Source: Toxotes chatareus
Taxonomy: Eukaryota; Chordata; Actinopteri; Toxotidae
Direction: 5' to 3'
Assembly (NCBI GenBank): GCA_016801885.1
Contig: CM028889.1
Coordinates: 26,232,001 to 26,296,000, forward strand
Length of the DNA stretch: 64,000 bases
The position numbers and the translations under genes are program-made. The notes below the pieces were generated by a model. The model did not search any database. It saw only the letters and a program-made list of their open reading frames with translations, and was not told where the DNA came from. The stretch's first letter is position 1; each line of letters starts with the position of its first letter. Positions 21,066 through 33,458 of the stretch are shown here, one piece after another.

Positions 21066-23604
21066 CAAGCCCCACACACATTACATATGGCCTATTGGAT
21101 CTATTGTAAACATAAAAAAATAATGATTAGTAAACTAAGTTAATTTGATAATGGGTCATAAAGCATGCTGTACTAGTATTTTTTGAATCCAGTATTTCAA
21201 AAAGAAGCCGTCATAAAGGGGAACATTGCTATCAAAGAATAATATTACAGACAGTGATTCCACAAACAGTTTGTGAACAGTTTATGGATTTGAATAACCA
21301 GCAGGCCATGAGTCAATGCAGACAAAACAAAAACATCAAACTGTGGATTAAAACCTGCTCTGGCTCAAACGAGTACTACTGGATGGCTTTGTTTTTCCTC
21401 CCAAAGGGACAGAGTCGCTTCACAGACTCGAGTGCAGAACTTTTTGGTAAACACAATCAAAGCCTTCCTCCAACCAGTGAACCACAAACCATCAATCACA
21501 GCTAATCCAACATTAAAACTGTCTTTTGATGTCAGTCAACACTCATTACTCATGGTGTGGTATTAGAGTAGTGCAATCTAGTTTCCCATTCAAAATGGGG
21601 AAATGAAATGAAACAAGGGCAAAGTCATCTCAAACAAGGGCTAATTACCACATAGCTACATAAATAATCACCCAGTGTGAGATTCTAAGTCATCTACATA
21701 CACTTAAATAAATGTGGGCTTCAGATTACTGCTAAATCTAGATTATGAGCAAGCTAAACATTTGACTGAGACATTATCAACTGCGATAAATGACATGACA
21801 CTTAACATAAAACGCTCACTGCTACTAAACATGTTCCCCTGCCTTTCTAATCATTTCTTGCAGATGTTATTAGGATTAGATGGAGATCATCGTCTCCATT
21901 GAGAGCAGGCATTAAATGAGGAAACTGTACGGACTCAGGAGCGAGGGTGATGATATTTTACACTGAAAGAGCAGGTGTTCCTGGGACCTGCTTCAGCACT
22001 TCTGTGAGGTAATACAATCTTTCATATTCTAACTTTCAGAAATATAGTCCATGATGTAAAAGTTGTGGACCGGTGTTTAGCAACCACACCACTGGTATCC
22101 TGGCAACTGGTTGACAAGTGTGATTGGTCTGCTCTTCAACCTATTAAAAAGCATGTATGTGTAGAACATAATAATGCCTGGGGGCAGCTCAAAGACACAT
22201 TACCCTCCATCCATGAGCTTACACCCGTCCACATGTAATCTAAGCAAGGGGCTGAAGTGTCCTTTGTCACTGGATACGCTGTAAAAATAAAACACGCTGT
22301 AGATGTTCTGGGATGCTTGACTGAAAGTGGATATTTCAGGGGCACTTCTTAGAGTGTTAGGTGGATATAGTTCATCTGTAAAATACCGAAGTCAACAAAC
22401 AATTACAAGTTCAACATGCTGCACATTGTGTGCATCATGATGCCAGAAAAAAAAATACCTGAATGCTACAAAACTGGGACGTCGTTTATACAGAATAAAA
22501 CCAATCTTGTGTTCATCTAAGCCTCAGTTGATCAGAGAGCATATGGTGTGGGCCTGGTTTTATTGGGGCTGATTTCATTGTTAAATTCTTCTCATGAGTC
22601 ACAGCCAGTAAAACAGCACGGTGACCCTCACCATTCAACAATGACCTTGATTTTTATTAGTTTTTCATTCTTTTATTTTGCCGCCCCGGGGTGACGTCAG
22701 CTCAAGTGAAGACCTGTGTAATCTTTTTTTGCTAACTGATAGGCTGAGAGAATTTAGATTTCTATGACCACATAGGAAAGCTGATCCAGGACAGCAGGAG
22801 GTAGTGGGATGAGAATGTTTGCAGCGTCAGGTAGACCAGGTTCCAGCAGGATAACGTCACATGTCCATCTCCATTAGTGAGAAAGTTTGCGATTGTACAT
22901 CTGCCTGTCAGGGCTGGGCTGCGTGGGCTTGTGTCAAACAGACATGGTCACACGCTGAGGGCCAGTTCCACTCTTCTCGTCTTACTCTTACTATAGCCGT
23001 ACATGATGTCTCTATCTGCTGCCAAATCATGCCAGTGCTGCAAAAGGTCTTCACAGCAGGTGATGTGGTGTTTTCAGGATACAGATGCTGATCACGGAGA
23101 ACAGATCTGCACAACTGATAAGATCATAAGTGGCATTTGTTAACCGACGGTGTCAGTGTCAAACTCTAGCTTCACATCACGTCACGAATGTGGAGTCTGA
23201 GTCACTTGGCAGACTCTCTGAGTGACACCTGGCTCAGCACTGACACTGAATTCAGACACCTTCAGATTCTCATTAACCCTTTCAGTTCACCAGCACAAAC
23301 CACAGCTGAATCACAGTTCTGACAGAGATCTGAAACCAGAAATATCACAGCTCTCTTGACTTTAGATTTTTCTCTTTGCACTATTTGTTTGTATTTTGCA
23401 ATGTTTCATCATGTACAGTATTTCTGTAAACACTGTGGTTTCAGTCAGATTAACACACCATTTTCCCTCAAGTCACATTATAATATCATTCCTATCAGTG
23501 TAAAAAGGTGGTATCATTTAAAGCCTTAAATCCATATTAACTCACTGTAACAGCTATATTAGCATTGATTCAATGACATGTAACTAAGATTAAATTTAGT
23601 TCTG

Positions 23605-24040
23605 AGTCTTTAAAGGAATTATTTGACATTTCTGGAAATACACTTATTTACTTTATTAAGTGTTCAGTGAAAAGATTTGTAGCACCCACAAGTATGCTAA
23701 ACACAAAGCTACTGTTGAAGATTAGCTGAAGATTAGCTTAGCTTAGCATAAAACCTGAAACAGGAGGAAAGAGCTAGCCTAGTTCTGTCTGAAGGTAGAA
23801 TGTGCTGGTACCAGCACGTCTAACTCCCACTAACGTCCTCCTTGTAAAATGATATCATGTTATTTTTATCTTTTTTTTTTTTAACCCTTTAGTACAGATG
23901 AATGAAACAGACATAGCATGTTCATTAATGAGCTTTAAGGATGCTGCAAGTCCATGTTTTAACCTTTGGACAGAGCCAGGCTATCTGCTTCCCCCTGCTT
24001 CAAGTCTTTACGCTAAGCTAATCAAACTGCAGAATATATA
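23605..24040. repeat. Fold-back (large inverted repeat) fish element, copy 1
   Basis: The left arm (about 23715-23810: GATTAGCTTAGCTTAGCATA ... AGCTAGCCTAGTTCTGTCTG) is repeated inverted in the right arm (about 23955-24030: GGACAGAGCCAGGCTATCTG ... ACGCTAAGCTAATC). The outer left flank has TTAAAGGAATTATTTGACAT. Both arms are diverged. No transposase ORF. This pattern is very common in teleost genomes; single-arm or diverged copies occur at 29878-30130, 44690-45432, 48030-48140 and 56270-56720. Confidence 0.7.
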
Positions 24041-24337
24041 GGCTAACCTGAGTTACTCTGAACCTGTGGGAGGATGGACTTCTGAAAAGTCCCATAATGA
24101 AAGACATGGGAGGCCACTGGATGAAGCAGTGATTTTATGCCCTGATATGAACATCAAACAAAAAGTAAAACAGATCAGAGGAAAAAAATGCAGAGGGCAG
24201 CTGTTTCCCATGGAGCAATAGTAACGACTCTCAAGCTTAGTGCTCTTCTTCATCAAACCACAAAGGAAGGCAGAGGAGGGAAGGTGTCAAGTCACCAGAT
24301 AAAATTCCTGGGAAAATGTTTATCACATATGTAATCA

Positions 24338-24638
24338 TTCATTCATTCATTCTCTACCACTTAATCCTCTATCAGGGTCGCAGGGGAACTGGAGCCTATC
24401 CCAGCTGCTTATGGGCGAGAGGCGGGGTACACCCTGGACTGGTCGCCAGTCAATCGCAGGGCCGACATGCAAAGACAGACAACTACACACGCACACACTC
24501 ACACCTAGGGGCAATTTAGAGTAGCCAATTCACCTATCCCATGCATGTTTTTGGTATTGTGGGAGGAAGCCGGAGTAACCACACAGGCACAGGGAGAACA
24601 TGCAAACTCCACACAGAAGGGTCCAGACCCTTCTGTGT
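24338..24638 (+). mobile_element. LINE/SINE-tail-like dispersed fish repeat ending in a perfect palindrome
   Basis: Starts with (CATT)4 and contains CTGGAGCCTATCCCAGCTGC, ACACCCTGGACTGGTCGCCA, GGGGCAATTTAGAGTAGCCA and GGGAGAACATGCAAACTCCA. I recall this series as one of the commonest teleost interspersed repeats, usually the 3' part of a retroposon; the exact family is not decided here. Its right end is an inverted repeat, ACACAGAAGGGTC (24611-24623) and its exact complement (24626-24638), with only two bases between. Confidence 0.75.
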
Positions 24639-25398
24639 AATCACAAAGAGCCAAAAATAATACCCTTAAATTACACTAAGCCAAGAAAGTATGACCAATC
24701 AACATTTATGAAGTTAAGGCGGAGTGTTGAGCTTGAAGTACGTTACTGTGCCTGCATCAGATTCACTGTAGTTGCCTTCTGTGTTTGTTTTTGCTTTGTA
24801 ATACAAGAAGTGAGTATTAACCAAGCAGGAAAATAACAGGTCTGAAAAACAAATCCGTTCTTAAGACTACAGCAGGCTGGCTGAGAAGGTTGCAGGACAG
24901 GTTTGTTGAGCCTCAGGGGCCTGTGGATCCCATTCAGCTTCTGCACTCAATCTCTCCTCACCCAGGTCCTTCAGTACAGCCTGTTACTTCTACATCAGGC
25001 ACATAAACCATTTGAAATATGTGTAATCCTGACAGACCCTCACATACAGCTAAGTTAAGTGATCCCTAAAGATCCATGCCACTCTCGCTTCGCCCGAGCC
25101 TGAGAAAAACCGACCTGATGACAAATCTCTGAACTTCCACTCTTTAAGCAAACACATCTTATTGATGGTGAGTTTGAACAAATGATCAGTGCTTTTCTCT
25201 GTGCTGGGTGATAAACATTGTTGGGTTTTAACATCCAGTAGTCTGTCAGTTTTAGTTTGGAAGAAAGTGGAAGAGTGGAAACTGTGATGAATATGTCGTC
25301 AGCCAACTTGTCCATGAAATCTAAAGACACCAAACTGCTCTTTTTCAACCCCACCCCATCCCGACACAGCCAAGTAACCATGCTCAGTTGCAACACAT

Positions 25399-25408
25399 TC
25401 TCTCTCTG

Positions 25409-25463
<55 letters not shown>
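25399..25463. repeat. Compound (TC)n(AC)n microsatellite
   Basis: About 14 TC units with one interruption, followed by 19 AC units. It creates spurious VCVCVC and THTHTH reading frames on both strands. Confidence 0.97.
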
Positions 25464-25468
<5 letters not shown>

Positions 25469-25597
25469 ACCCTCAGGTTAACAGAGCTGATTGCGAAGGA
25501 TGGGAAAGAGATCAGCGGTGGGGTGAACTCGGACAAATAGTTCAAGTGCCAAACTCACTGTAAGGTGATTCTGTGAAGGCACGGCCTCAGAATGCCG

Positions 25598-25625
25598 CAC
25601 ACACAGACACACACACACACACACA
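25598..25625. repeat. Interrupted (CA)n microsatellite
   Basis: (CA)n with a single CAGACA interruption. Confidence 0.9.
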
Positions 25626-26021
25626 GAGGCGTCATCACACCTCTCCTGCCTCTGTCAGAGTTAGTCACAGAGAGTCATCACACAAAGAAAAGAAGCTTAT
25701 CTTTCACCATGTGAAGCCTTTCAAAACACCACACTATCCCACTTATCAAAACAATTTTAAAAGGGGTTGAACAGATTTCAGCAATGCCAGGAAGCAAAGA
25801 AATGTAACTTAAGTCATTTCGGGCTTGGTTCAGCTCACGCTGAAGTGACCGGGGAGCGTCTGTGACCAATCTGCACTCTGTGCCAGAGTCAGGGCTGCAC
25901 GCACTGCGGCACAGCAGGAAAAGCCACAGCCATGTTGGTGGCACCTCGTGGCCGACTGAAGACCTCTGAAATGTAAACTCTGTCCACACACAGACATCAC
26001 ACCCGTCAGCGCTGTCTGCAG

Positions 26022-26180
26022 AGGTGGAAAGTAACTAAGTATATTTATTCATGTACTTAAGTACAGTTTTGAAGTGCTTGTACTGCAGCTTGGGTAATGA
26101 CATTTTATGCTACTTTGCACTTCTGCTGTTCTACATTTCAGAGACAAATATTGCACTTCACCATATTTATTTATTAAGTT
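26022..26180 (+). repeat. 'GTGGAAAGTAACTAAGTA' fish repeat, copy 1
   Basis: Begins AGGTGGAAAGTAACTAAGTA, then GTACTTAAGTACAGTTTTGA, and later TTATGCTACTTTGCACTTCT and ACATTTCAGAGACAAATATT. The last two segments recur in the same order at 30355-30400. A family I recall as abundant in teleosts; class uncertain. Confidence 0.65.
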
Positions 26181-26699
26181 ACCAAATATGGCAATACGAA
26201 AGTTATAGACATTCAAATTTAAACTGTTTTCATTAACATGTTCATAAAACAAAGAATAGGCCCTGCTGGCTGTGTAGGGTGGCTGCTGTACAACGTACAA
26301 GTGTATTTTATTTATCTGTCCAGTGGCTCTCGAGTCTACCTGTAACTCATAGCAAATGACACATTTAGGCTGTAGCTCAGGTCTTTAACAGCCAGGAAAG
26401 CCAACAGACTATCCTCCACAGTTATATAGATTTTTGATATGGTAACCGTAGCCGAAATGTACGAGGCTTACTCACCAAACACTGTTGACACCATGCATCA
26501 CTTTTCTTTTTTCTTGTGTGAAGAGGCTGGTGCGTCCAAGGTTTTTCCCCCTCACATGGTGCACTGAGTAAAGAAATAAGACATCATCACCACTGTATAC
26601 AGTTATTATCTCACAGCTAACATCCAATCAGATTGCTTGATTTAAGCTATCATTTCATGATGTATTTTATTCTGAAATTCTGCAATATGTGTATGATTT

Positions 26700-27140
26700 T
26701 CAGCCTTTTGGGGGCAGCAGAAACGGGCTGTGAATGCAACACTGACATCATCACCTTTTAACTTGATATTGCAAAATGTTAGCAAACAGCACAAATGGAC
26801 CAACGGTAGCATTCTGTTGGTTTTGGCTCTGTTTTCAGTCTTCACCCACTACTGAGGGAAAAATTTCACTCTTAAGCTGAAACATGCTCTGCTTTGTTCA
26901 CCAGCCAGTGGCCTACTTTGATCAGGTGGTGTACTGTAGGTTTTTAGAGCTTTTTGACCAAAAACAGCTGCCTGCTGTGGCCGAATCCAACACAATGAAA
27001 GAAGCAGTAAGAATAAACCAAAACAGCAAAAAAAAAAAAAAAAGACAAAACAATGAACGTAACTCACTACAAAACTCTGCAAAACCAAGAGCAGCTGCAG
27101 ATTCAGGGATAATTCTCTGTAGATTCATCACTACAGGTGA
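26700..27140 (+). repeat. GCTAA-rich dispersed fish repeat, copy 3, with internal A15
   Basis: Shares with copy 1 the segment GTGAATGCAACACTGACATC, and with copies 1 and 2 TTTGTTCACCAGCCAGTGGC-like and AAAACAGCTGCCTGCTGTGG-like segments. It carries a run of 15 A near 27030. Overlapping ORFs on both strands are a by-product. Confidence 0.6.
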
Positions 27141-27259
27141 CTCTTTTAACACTGTCAGTGTTTTCTTACATTTGATATATTGTTATTATGAAAATATTTA
27201 AGCATGTGTTGATGCTAATATGTTTTGAATGCATAACGTTTCCCTGTGAGAGTATTTCT

Positions 27260-27920
27260 ACACTGTGGTATCGCTACTTCTTCCATCACTGGCTGTCGTG
27301 TCTCCAGATCTTATAAATCATGCCCCTGAAGGCCCCGGCCATGCAAGCCGTGACAAACGAATTCGGGTTTGCGCCTCCTATGAGCTCCGTGTTGAGAAAA
27401 TATTTACTGTGCATGTAAAGTACGTCCAGGGGGTGGCCAGCTCATGTCTGCTGAAGGTTAGCAACGGCAGACATCTGGTGAAATTGTAGCCCACAGCTGT
27501 TGCTGGCCTGACATCTCCTTGCTCTCAAATTTATCTCCCACCACTGGGACACCTGCGTACGACATGCCAGCCATATCAAGGACATACTGTATTTGCAAAC
27601 TGCGAGAAGGTTGCTGGGGACACGGTAGCTGACACGAGGAGCCGAGGGGCTTCTGCTGCTGCTGTGGCTGGGTGGAGGGGGTCAGAGGGAAGGGAGAGCC
27701 GGGGCACTCACTTAGCGTCAAGCCATCACATTCTTCCCTCCTGTGCTGGAGGCCAGGCTGGGGGACAGTTAAAGGAGGGTTGTCTTTAACCAGGGCTCAC
27801 ACTGACATCTTAACCTCACTCATAAACTGCACCACTTGCTGAGGAAACAGGCCCTTGAGGCAGAAATGGCCAAAGCTCAAACCAGCGTGATTAACATTCT
27901 TAAAGGATAATGACACTATT
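27260..27920. promoter_or_regulatory. Candidate conserved noncoding region (intergenic)
   Basis: Non-repetitive, CpG-containing, GC-richer sequence about 11 kb upstream of the TAp63 start. Short frames on both strands resemble no protein. Candidate enhancer of tp63 or tprg1, by composition and position only. Confidence 0.25.
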
Positions 27921-28139
27921 TTGACACATGGCTCATGTGTGGTATGTTTTCACACTGATACCCTGAGTTTTGGCATGGTTTTGTATTTCTGAGTTTTCTG
28001 GATTTTCATCTGAGGCAGAGTGAAAAATGCCAAACATTAGTGTAAAAAAAAAAAAAATCCCCTGGTTCGTGACAGAAGTGTTCAAAGCACTGCCACGCTA
28101 TAAAAATACTCAATTCCAAGTATCCTAAACTACTATAAG

Positions 28140-28290
28140 TTAATCTGCTTGGTATTTTCTCAATGAACTGATTATTTCCTTCGTCAATATAAAGTCATAA
28201 AATAGTGAAAAATGTCTATAACAATATTCCCAGAGCACAAGGTGCTGTACAGTCATCCAAAACCTAAACACATTCAGCATATATACAAAC
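28140..28290 (-). repeat. Fragment of a dispersed fish repeat
   Basis: Contains CAATGAACTGATTATTTCCT, AAAGTCATAAAATAGTGAAA and CCCAGAGCACAAGGTGCTGT, which I recall as parts of the same teleost repeat as at 20838-21065 in inverse orientation. Confidence 0.45.
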
Positions 28291-28364
28291 ATACAAACAA
28301 AACAAAGCAACAAAAGTAAGACAGCAGTGGATGTTCTTATCTGAGGATGTGGAACCAGGTAATG

Positions 28365-28415
28365 TTTGGTATTTGTACCAGTGCAGTACTTGAGTAAATG
28401 TATTTAGTTAGTTTC
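28365..28415 (-). repeat. 'GTGGAAAGTAACTAAGTA' fish repeat, fragment
   Basis: On the minus strand it reads AACTAACTAAATACATTTAC then TCAAGTACTGCACTGG, similar to the start of the copy at 26022. Confidence 0.5.
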
Positions 28416-29877
28416 CCCAACAGAAACATGGCAGCTTTTTTTTTTTGGACTGATGAACAAAAATGACCAAATACTTAGACAAATACTCCTTTTTTTTTTT
28501 TTTTTTACTGTGGTTTTGCATAAGCCATCACATGTCAATGCAGAAAATACTAATACTTTAACAATCAGAAGACAAAGATCAATAACACCAACAGCTATAC
28601 AACTGGAATCTCCTCCATCATTTCAGATAAAGGTCTGTGGTTTGAATAAATCTTGTTGCAGAGGTTATAAACTCGGCCCCACCAGTGGCTCTGGCAGAGT
28701 GTGGGAATCTAAAACTGTAGAACGTAAACTCATCTGAGAGGTCTCGGGTTCAATTCTTGATAAAAATTACCAAGGCTCACGGCACATGACTAACCTTTAA
28801 ATATACAACCAGAAAAAAACCCAAGCAGAACTGATTTAGCAGTTTGTACTGTTTAAATATGCTGAAAGGATGCATTTCCATTGTCTATACAGTCTGTCTG
28901 TATGTTGAAGAAGGCAGCTGTGTCCCCCTGTTGGCAAGAAGGTGAATGTTAAATGCTAAACTCAAAATCTACACTGATTTAAGCTAATGACAAGCTAAAT
29001 AAACCATAACCTGAACAACATAAATCAAACGTTTTCTGCAGCTATAAAATATTATAGTGGGCATTAGATTGCAGACAGCAATGATGTGTATGTGCATTAG
29101 GATTTTAATATGAATGTGGGTTCAGTGTGTGTATGTGTGTGTGTACATGTCTGAGGCCCAGGCCGGTCCCCATGCAGCCTTTCCAGCAGCTTGTCATCAG
29201 CGCTTAGTCTCAGCGCTGCTGACCGTCTGCCCAGCGTCTAATGGGGGCATCCTAAAACAAGGAGCTGGATGACTGACATGGCAACACAGATTCACTCCCA
29301 CATACTGTCTGACATGTGAAATATGGCAGAGAGTGAGAGTGATCATCACAGACTCAGTGAACAGCGCTCGTCTACTGTTGAATACATGCCAGTATGGTGA
29401 TTTTCATCAGCTGCATGTACAGACTGGAACTGCAGCTCAGTCAGCACACTTTCACCTGGCACATGACATTTATAACATAATCATACTGGTACACTCAGCT
29501 CAGGTTTATTTAAGTAATAAGAGCAGACTGAACACTCAGCATGTATGTTTGACATTACTCATTTGCATACTGGTAACATCCAGAATGTTTGTGTATCAGT
29601 TATAAAAGAATAAAAACACTTCTCTGTCAGGGTGTCAGATGTCTGAGAGGTTCCAGGAGAGTAGTTACTGTAAATAGGCTTCTTAAGAAACCACTTTTAC
29701 ACCAACCGACCAGCGATCACCCCTGTGGGCTAAACACAAGCTGTCTGCAAATGGGTTGTCAACTTCGTCCCCTCAGCAGGTTTAAAATCATAATCACACG
29801 TCATATGAAACCATTTCATTAGCAAAATGTCTACAAGTATCAAAATTCTCATGACAAAAATATCACACTTTCTCACA

Positions 29878-30130
29878 CTTTAAAGGAATAGTTTGGCATT
29901 TTGGTAAATATGCTTATTCAGCTTCCTCAGAACCACTTTCACATCTGTCAGTTCAATATGAAGACACAGCCAGGAGATGGTTATCTCAGCGTGGACGCTG
30001 ACGACACTGCCTCTGTCCAAAGGTTAAAAAGAATTGTCTACCAGGAAGTAAAGGAAATAAAAACAACATGACACTGCTCCCAGCCAAGAAACAGTTTGGT
30101 ACATAACCTCCCGTAAAACTACAACTTGAG
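29878..30130. repeat. Fold-back fish element, copy 2 (diverged)
   Basis: Left part has TTTAAAGGAATAGTTTGGCA and ATATGCTTATTCAGCTTCCT; right part has CATAACCTCCCGTAAAACTA. These match the outer and inner parts of the fold-back family seen at 23605-24040 and 56270-56720. Confidence 0.6.
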
Positions 30131-30289
30131 CCAGACAAGCTGTTTCTAGAAATGGCCATAGGTCCTTTGTCCCTGCACTCGAACACAACCCACAGGAGCA
30201 TACCAGCGGCAGCCCTGACGGAGGAAGCCGTATAGAAAATGGATGGATTTAATGTAGTCTGGAAGTACAGTACTTGAGTAGCTGAACAG

Positions 30290-30670
30290 TAGTTGAGAAC
30301 ATTTACTGAATTACTGTTCTCAGACCCAGTTTTGCTGTACCTGCACTTTAGTTTCTGTTTTCTGCTACTTTACACTTCTACTCCTGTTCTACTGGTAAAT
30401 ATTGAACTTTTTGAGCTTTAGTTACAAGTTACTTTGCAAATTCTAATATAAAACCTACAGTCAGCTGACATCATATATATCATGATATAACTGATTTAAC
30501 AGCTCAACATTATATAAAGCAGTTAAAATAAGCTCCGCCTCAACATTAAAATGCTGTTCACGTGTTCATGCTTTTATAATATTAATAATAAAATATGTAA
30601 TAATAGAACTGACGGGGCCAATCTCTACTTTCGCTGATAATAACACTAGTTTCCATTTGTTTTAGTGGCA
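30290..30670 (+). repeat. 'GTGGAAAGTAACTAAGTA' fish repeat, copy 2
   Basis: Shares TCTGCTACTTTACACTTCTA and ACTGGTAAATATTGAACTTT with the 26.0-kb copy, then GAGCTTTAGTTACAAGTTAC and, near 30600, AATAGAACTGACGGGGCCAA. The 5' end is degenerate. Confidence 0.55.
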
Positions 30671-33436
30671 GAGTCCCACATTAAGATTCACGTCACTTAC
30701 CTATGAACAAGAGATTCAAAGGAAATTATGTCTTCCACCACTGAGGGACAGTCATCTGTGAAGGAAACCACAGGTTTACTCTTAATGGTTTTGCAGTTAC
30801 TGTCTGATACGTACTTGGTGATATTTTTCTGAAAATAGTCTGAGACATTTCAAATATAGCAACCAAGTCTGCAAGGTTTTGCTGATTTAATGCTAAAGTA
30901 TTATTTCCCTTCATGAAAAGTGACGTGATTCCACATAAACTGAAATCACAAAAAATGAAAACATTTCTGAAGGAACTGTTTTTGTTGTTGATCTGTTCAC
31001 AGGAAGAAGAGTCGGACAAAGGTTGGACATTTCTTGAATGTCCCTCTCAGCTTTTGTTTTCCATAACAAGAATCCAGGGTGTGTTCTGGGCTGTAACATT
31101 CTGCATAGTTGGGAGGGTTAGTGGATTTGACAGATCTCCAAGTGTCCCATAGCCCTGAGTTCAGCGAACACACTCCAGACACAACAGTGACAGCTGGGGG
31201 AGGGATAAATAAAAACAGTGTCTCTATCTCCATTACAAGACAGCAATCCAGACAACAAGCCAGTAGCCTCTGAGCGTGCGTGCGTGCCAACACATACACA
31301 TACAGAACATGCGTGAACAAACACACGCACGCTTTTCCTCACACATTCACTCCTTCACACTTACTGTATTCACTGCTGCAAGGGCAACAGATGGAAGAAA
31401 GGCCGAGGCGAGAAGAAGGGGAAAAAGCCACAGAATATAATAAATGCTGTTGGACTTGGCCCGTTAGCAACCAGCATTCCTCTGACAGGTGTAACATGTT
31501 TACCAAACAAACAAGCAACACAGATGTCAGAGAAATGAAAATGGGGACTTGAGGTTGTATGACCTGTGAAAAAAAAAGCCTGGTATCCAAGCTGGCATAT
31601 CTGTGAGGGCTTTGAAGGTATTTCAGAGAGATGAGAAGACTGCGTGCCACACCAGGATTGCAAGAGTGTCTCGCAGAATTTGTCTTATGTTACTCGCCCC
31701 AGGCATCCCAGGCAGCTCTGGTTGTTAGCTGGGGCCATGCAGGGTCACAGGCACTGATGGGCAGTTTTTAAACCTCTCACTTTCCTGATCACATTCCACT
31801 TCAGGGCAGTGGGAAAATCATCTCGCATCACAATCAGGCAAAACAACCACTTGGATCTGTCGAGTTAAGAGATGGAGACTTCCGCTGTGACCTTCTGTGA
31901 CCTTGACCTCCAACAAAACCACTTCAAGCCATCTCTCCAACAGCTCTCATGTTAACTAGTTAATTTGTTAATTGCTAATTTAGTACTGTTTTCATGAACA
32001 TCGCACTTTGTGTGTGTGTTTAGACTAAACAGTCATTTTTGTAAAAAGGATTGTTTAGTCTTGCCAAACAGACACTGGACACAGAGACAGACGCTGGCTG
32101 ATGTTCCCTGTATTATGCACTAATGTCAGTCTGATGTGCCTGATGCGCCACTGGTGGAAAATAATTGTAGTGAAGCTCAAGTCATATTATCTAGCCCAGG
32201 GCACTAACTTACCTTTCTAAAAAGGAATGCAATCATTAGCTTTGAAAGTCATTTATCTTGTGAGTCGCTGTGCTACTTTTTGATGAAACTGTGATGTACA
32301 CTGCACTGTATTGGAAGTACACAGCAAAATGTGATGAAAAACAGTTTAATCACTCATATAAAATCATTATTTAGGCTAGAATGTGTACATACTACACAAA
32401 TGTACTGTTGTTTCAATAGGCTATTATTATAAGTTGAGGAAAAACTGTAATATTCATACTTTACGTGTCATCTTCATACTTCCACAACATTGTAAAACCT
32501 CATGCTGTTATACTGTCAAATCAAATGATTTTATCACTAAAGCTGCACACACGTTTTTAAAGCAGTAAAAATGCGTAAAATGACCGTATACAACGTGAAA
32601 GGATTCATTTATTCTGACAAACTTACCAAGAGTTACCACCTGGCTGAAGTTCTCCTCAGCTGAGTGGAGCTTTTCAGCCTCTTTCAGCTCATTGTTTTGG
32701 TCTTACGGCCCACGGCTTAAAGCCACTGTACTGAGTGATGAGTATCAGTGAAAACTGTGACCCCAGAGTGACTGAGACTGTTGAGAAATATGGTTTCTTT
32801 ATAAGGAATCCAGGAACAATGGAAACACAGATAAAGATGAAGACTCACTTACTCGGGACAGAACAGTTTGTGGTATGAACAACTCTGGACTGAGAGAGAG
32901 AGAGAGTGCTCAGAGAGGAAAAGCTCACAGTGGACAAATACTCACAGGTCTGCAGAGCCACTGTTGTCACGAGACAGCATGAGAAGCACTGAAGGAAATG
33001 AAGCGGAAGAAGTGCACACAGTGAGAGATGCAACAGGACAAAGATGAGGACGATCAGCCGTGCAAGAAGTGTGGGAAAGCAAATCACCAATAAATTTTAT
33101 AAACCCACACACAGCCGGAGCCCACTGAGAAGGTTCTGGTGATGTGCAACCAGATCAAGTTGCATCCGCTGTAGATCAAGTGTAAGGCTAAAACCAGAAA
33201 TGCAAGACATTAGAAACTATACTGACAAGAGTCTGCGGTGGTGGATAAAGACTGCAGAGTGTAGAATGAATATAGTATGAATGGTGTATATATATGAACT
33301 GCCAGCGTCGGTGCACCGTCTTGTCTCAGTAGTGAGTCTTGAGCACTGTACAGAGTGTGCATGCATTCTTGAGAGAAAATCAGAGCTTTAATTCAGATGT
33401 AGCACCTCGAGGGCTGAACATAATGATCTCTAATGC

Positions 33437-33458
33437 AAAAAAAAAAAAAAAAAAAAAA
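33437..33458. repeat. A22 homopolymer
   Basis: Twenty-two consecutive A. The sequence before it is not a recognisable retroposon, so origin is uncertain. Confidence 0.95.

Noticed and set aside
25055..25462. Reading frame starting with repeated VC
   Set aside because: Produced by the (AC)19 microsatellite; no protein family.
28670..28790. tRNA-like segment (T-arm pairing at 28744-28760 and a B-box-like GGTTCAATTC)
   Set aside because: The T arm pairs with two wobbles, but D and anticodon arms and the acceptor do not fold cleanly; at most an old tRNA-derived SINE head, not reported as a tRNA.
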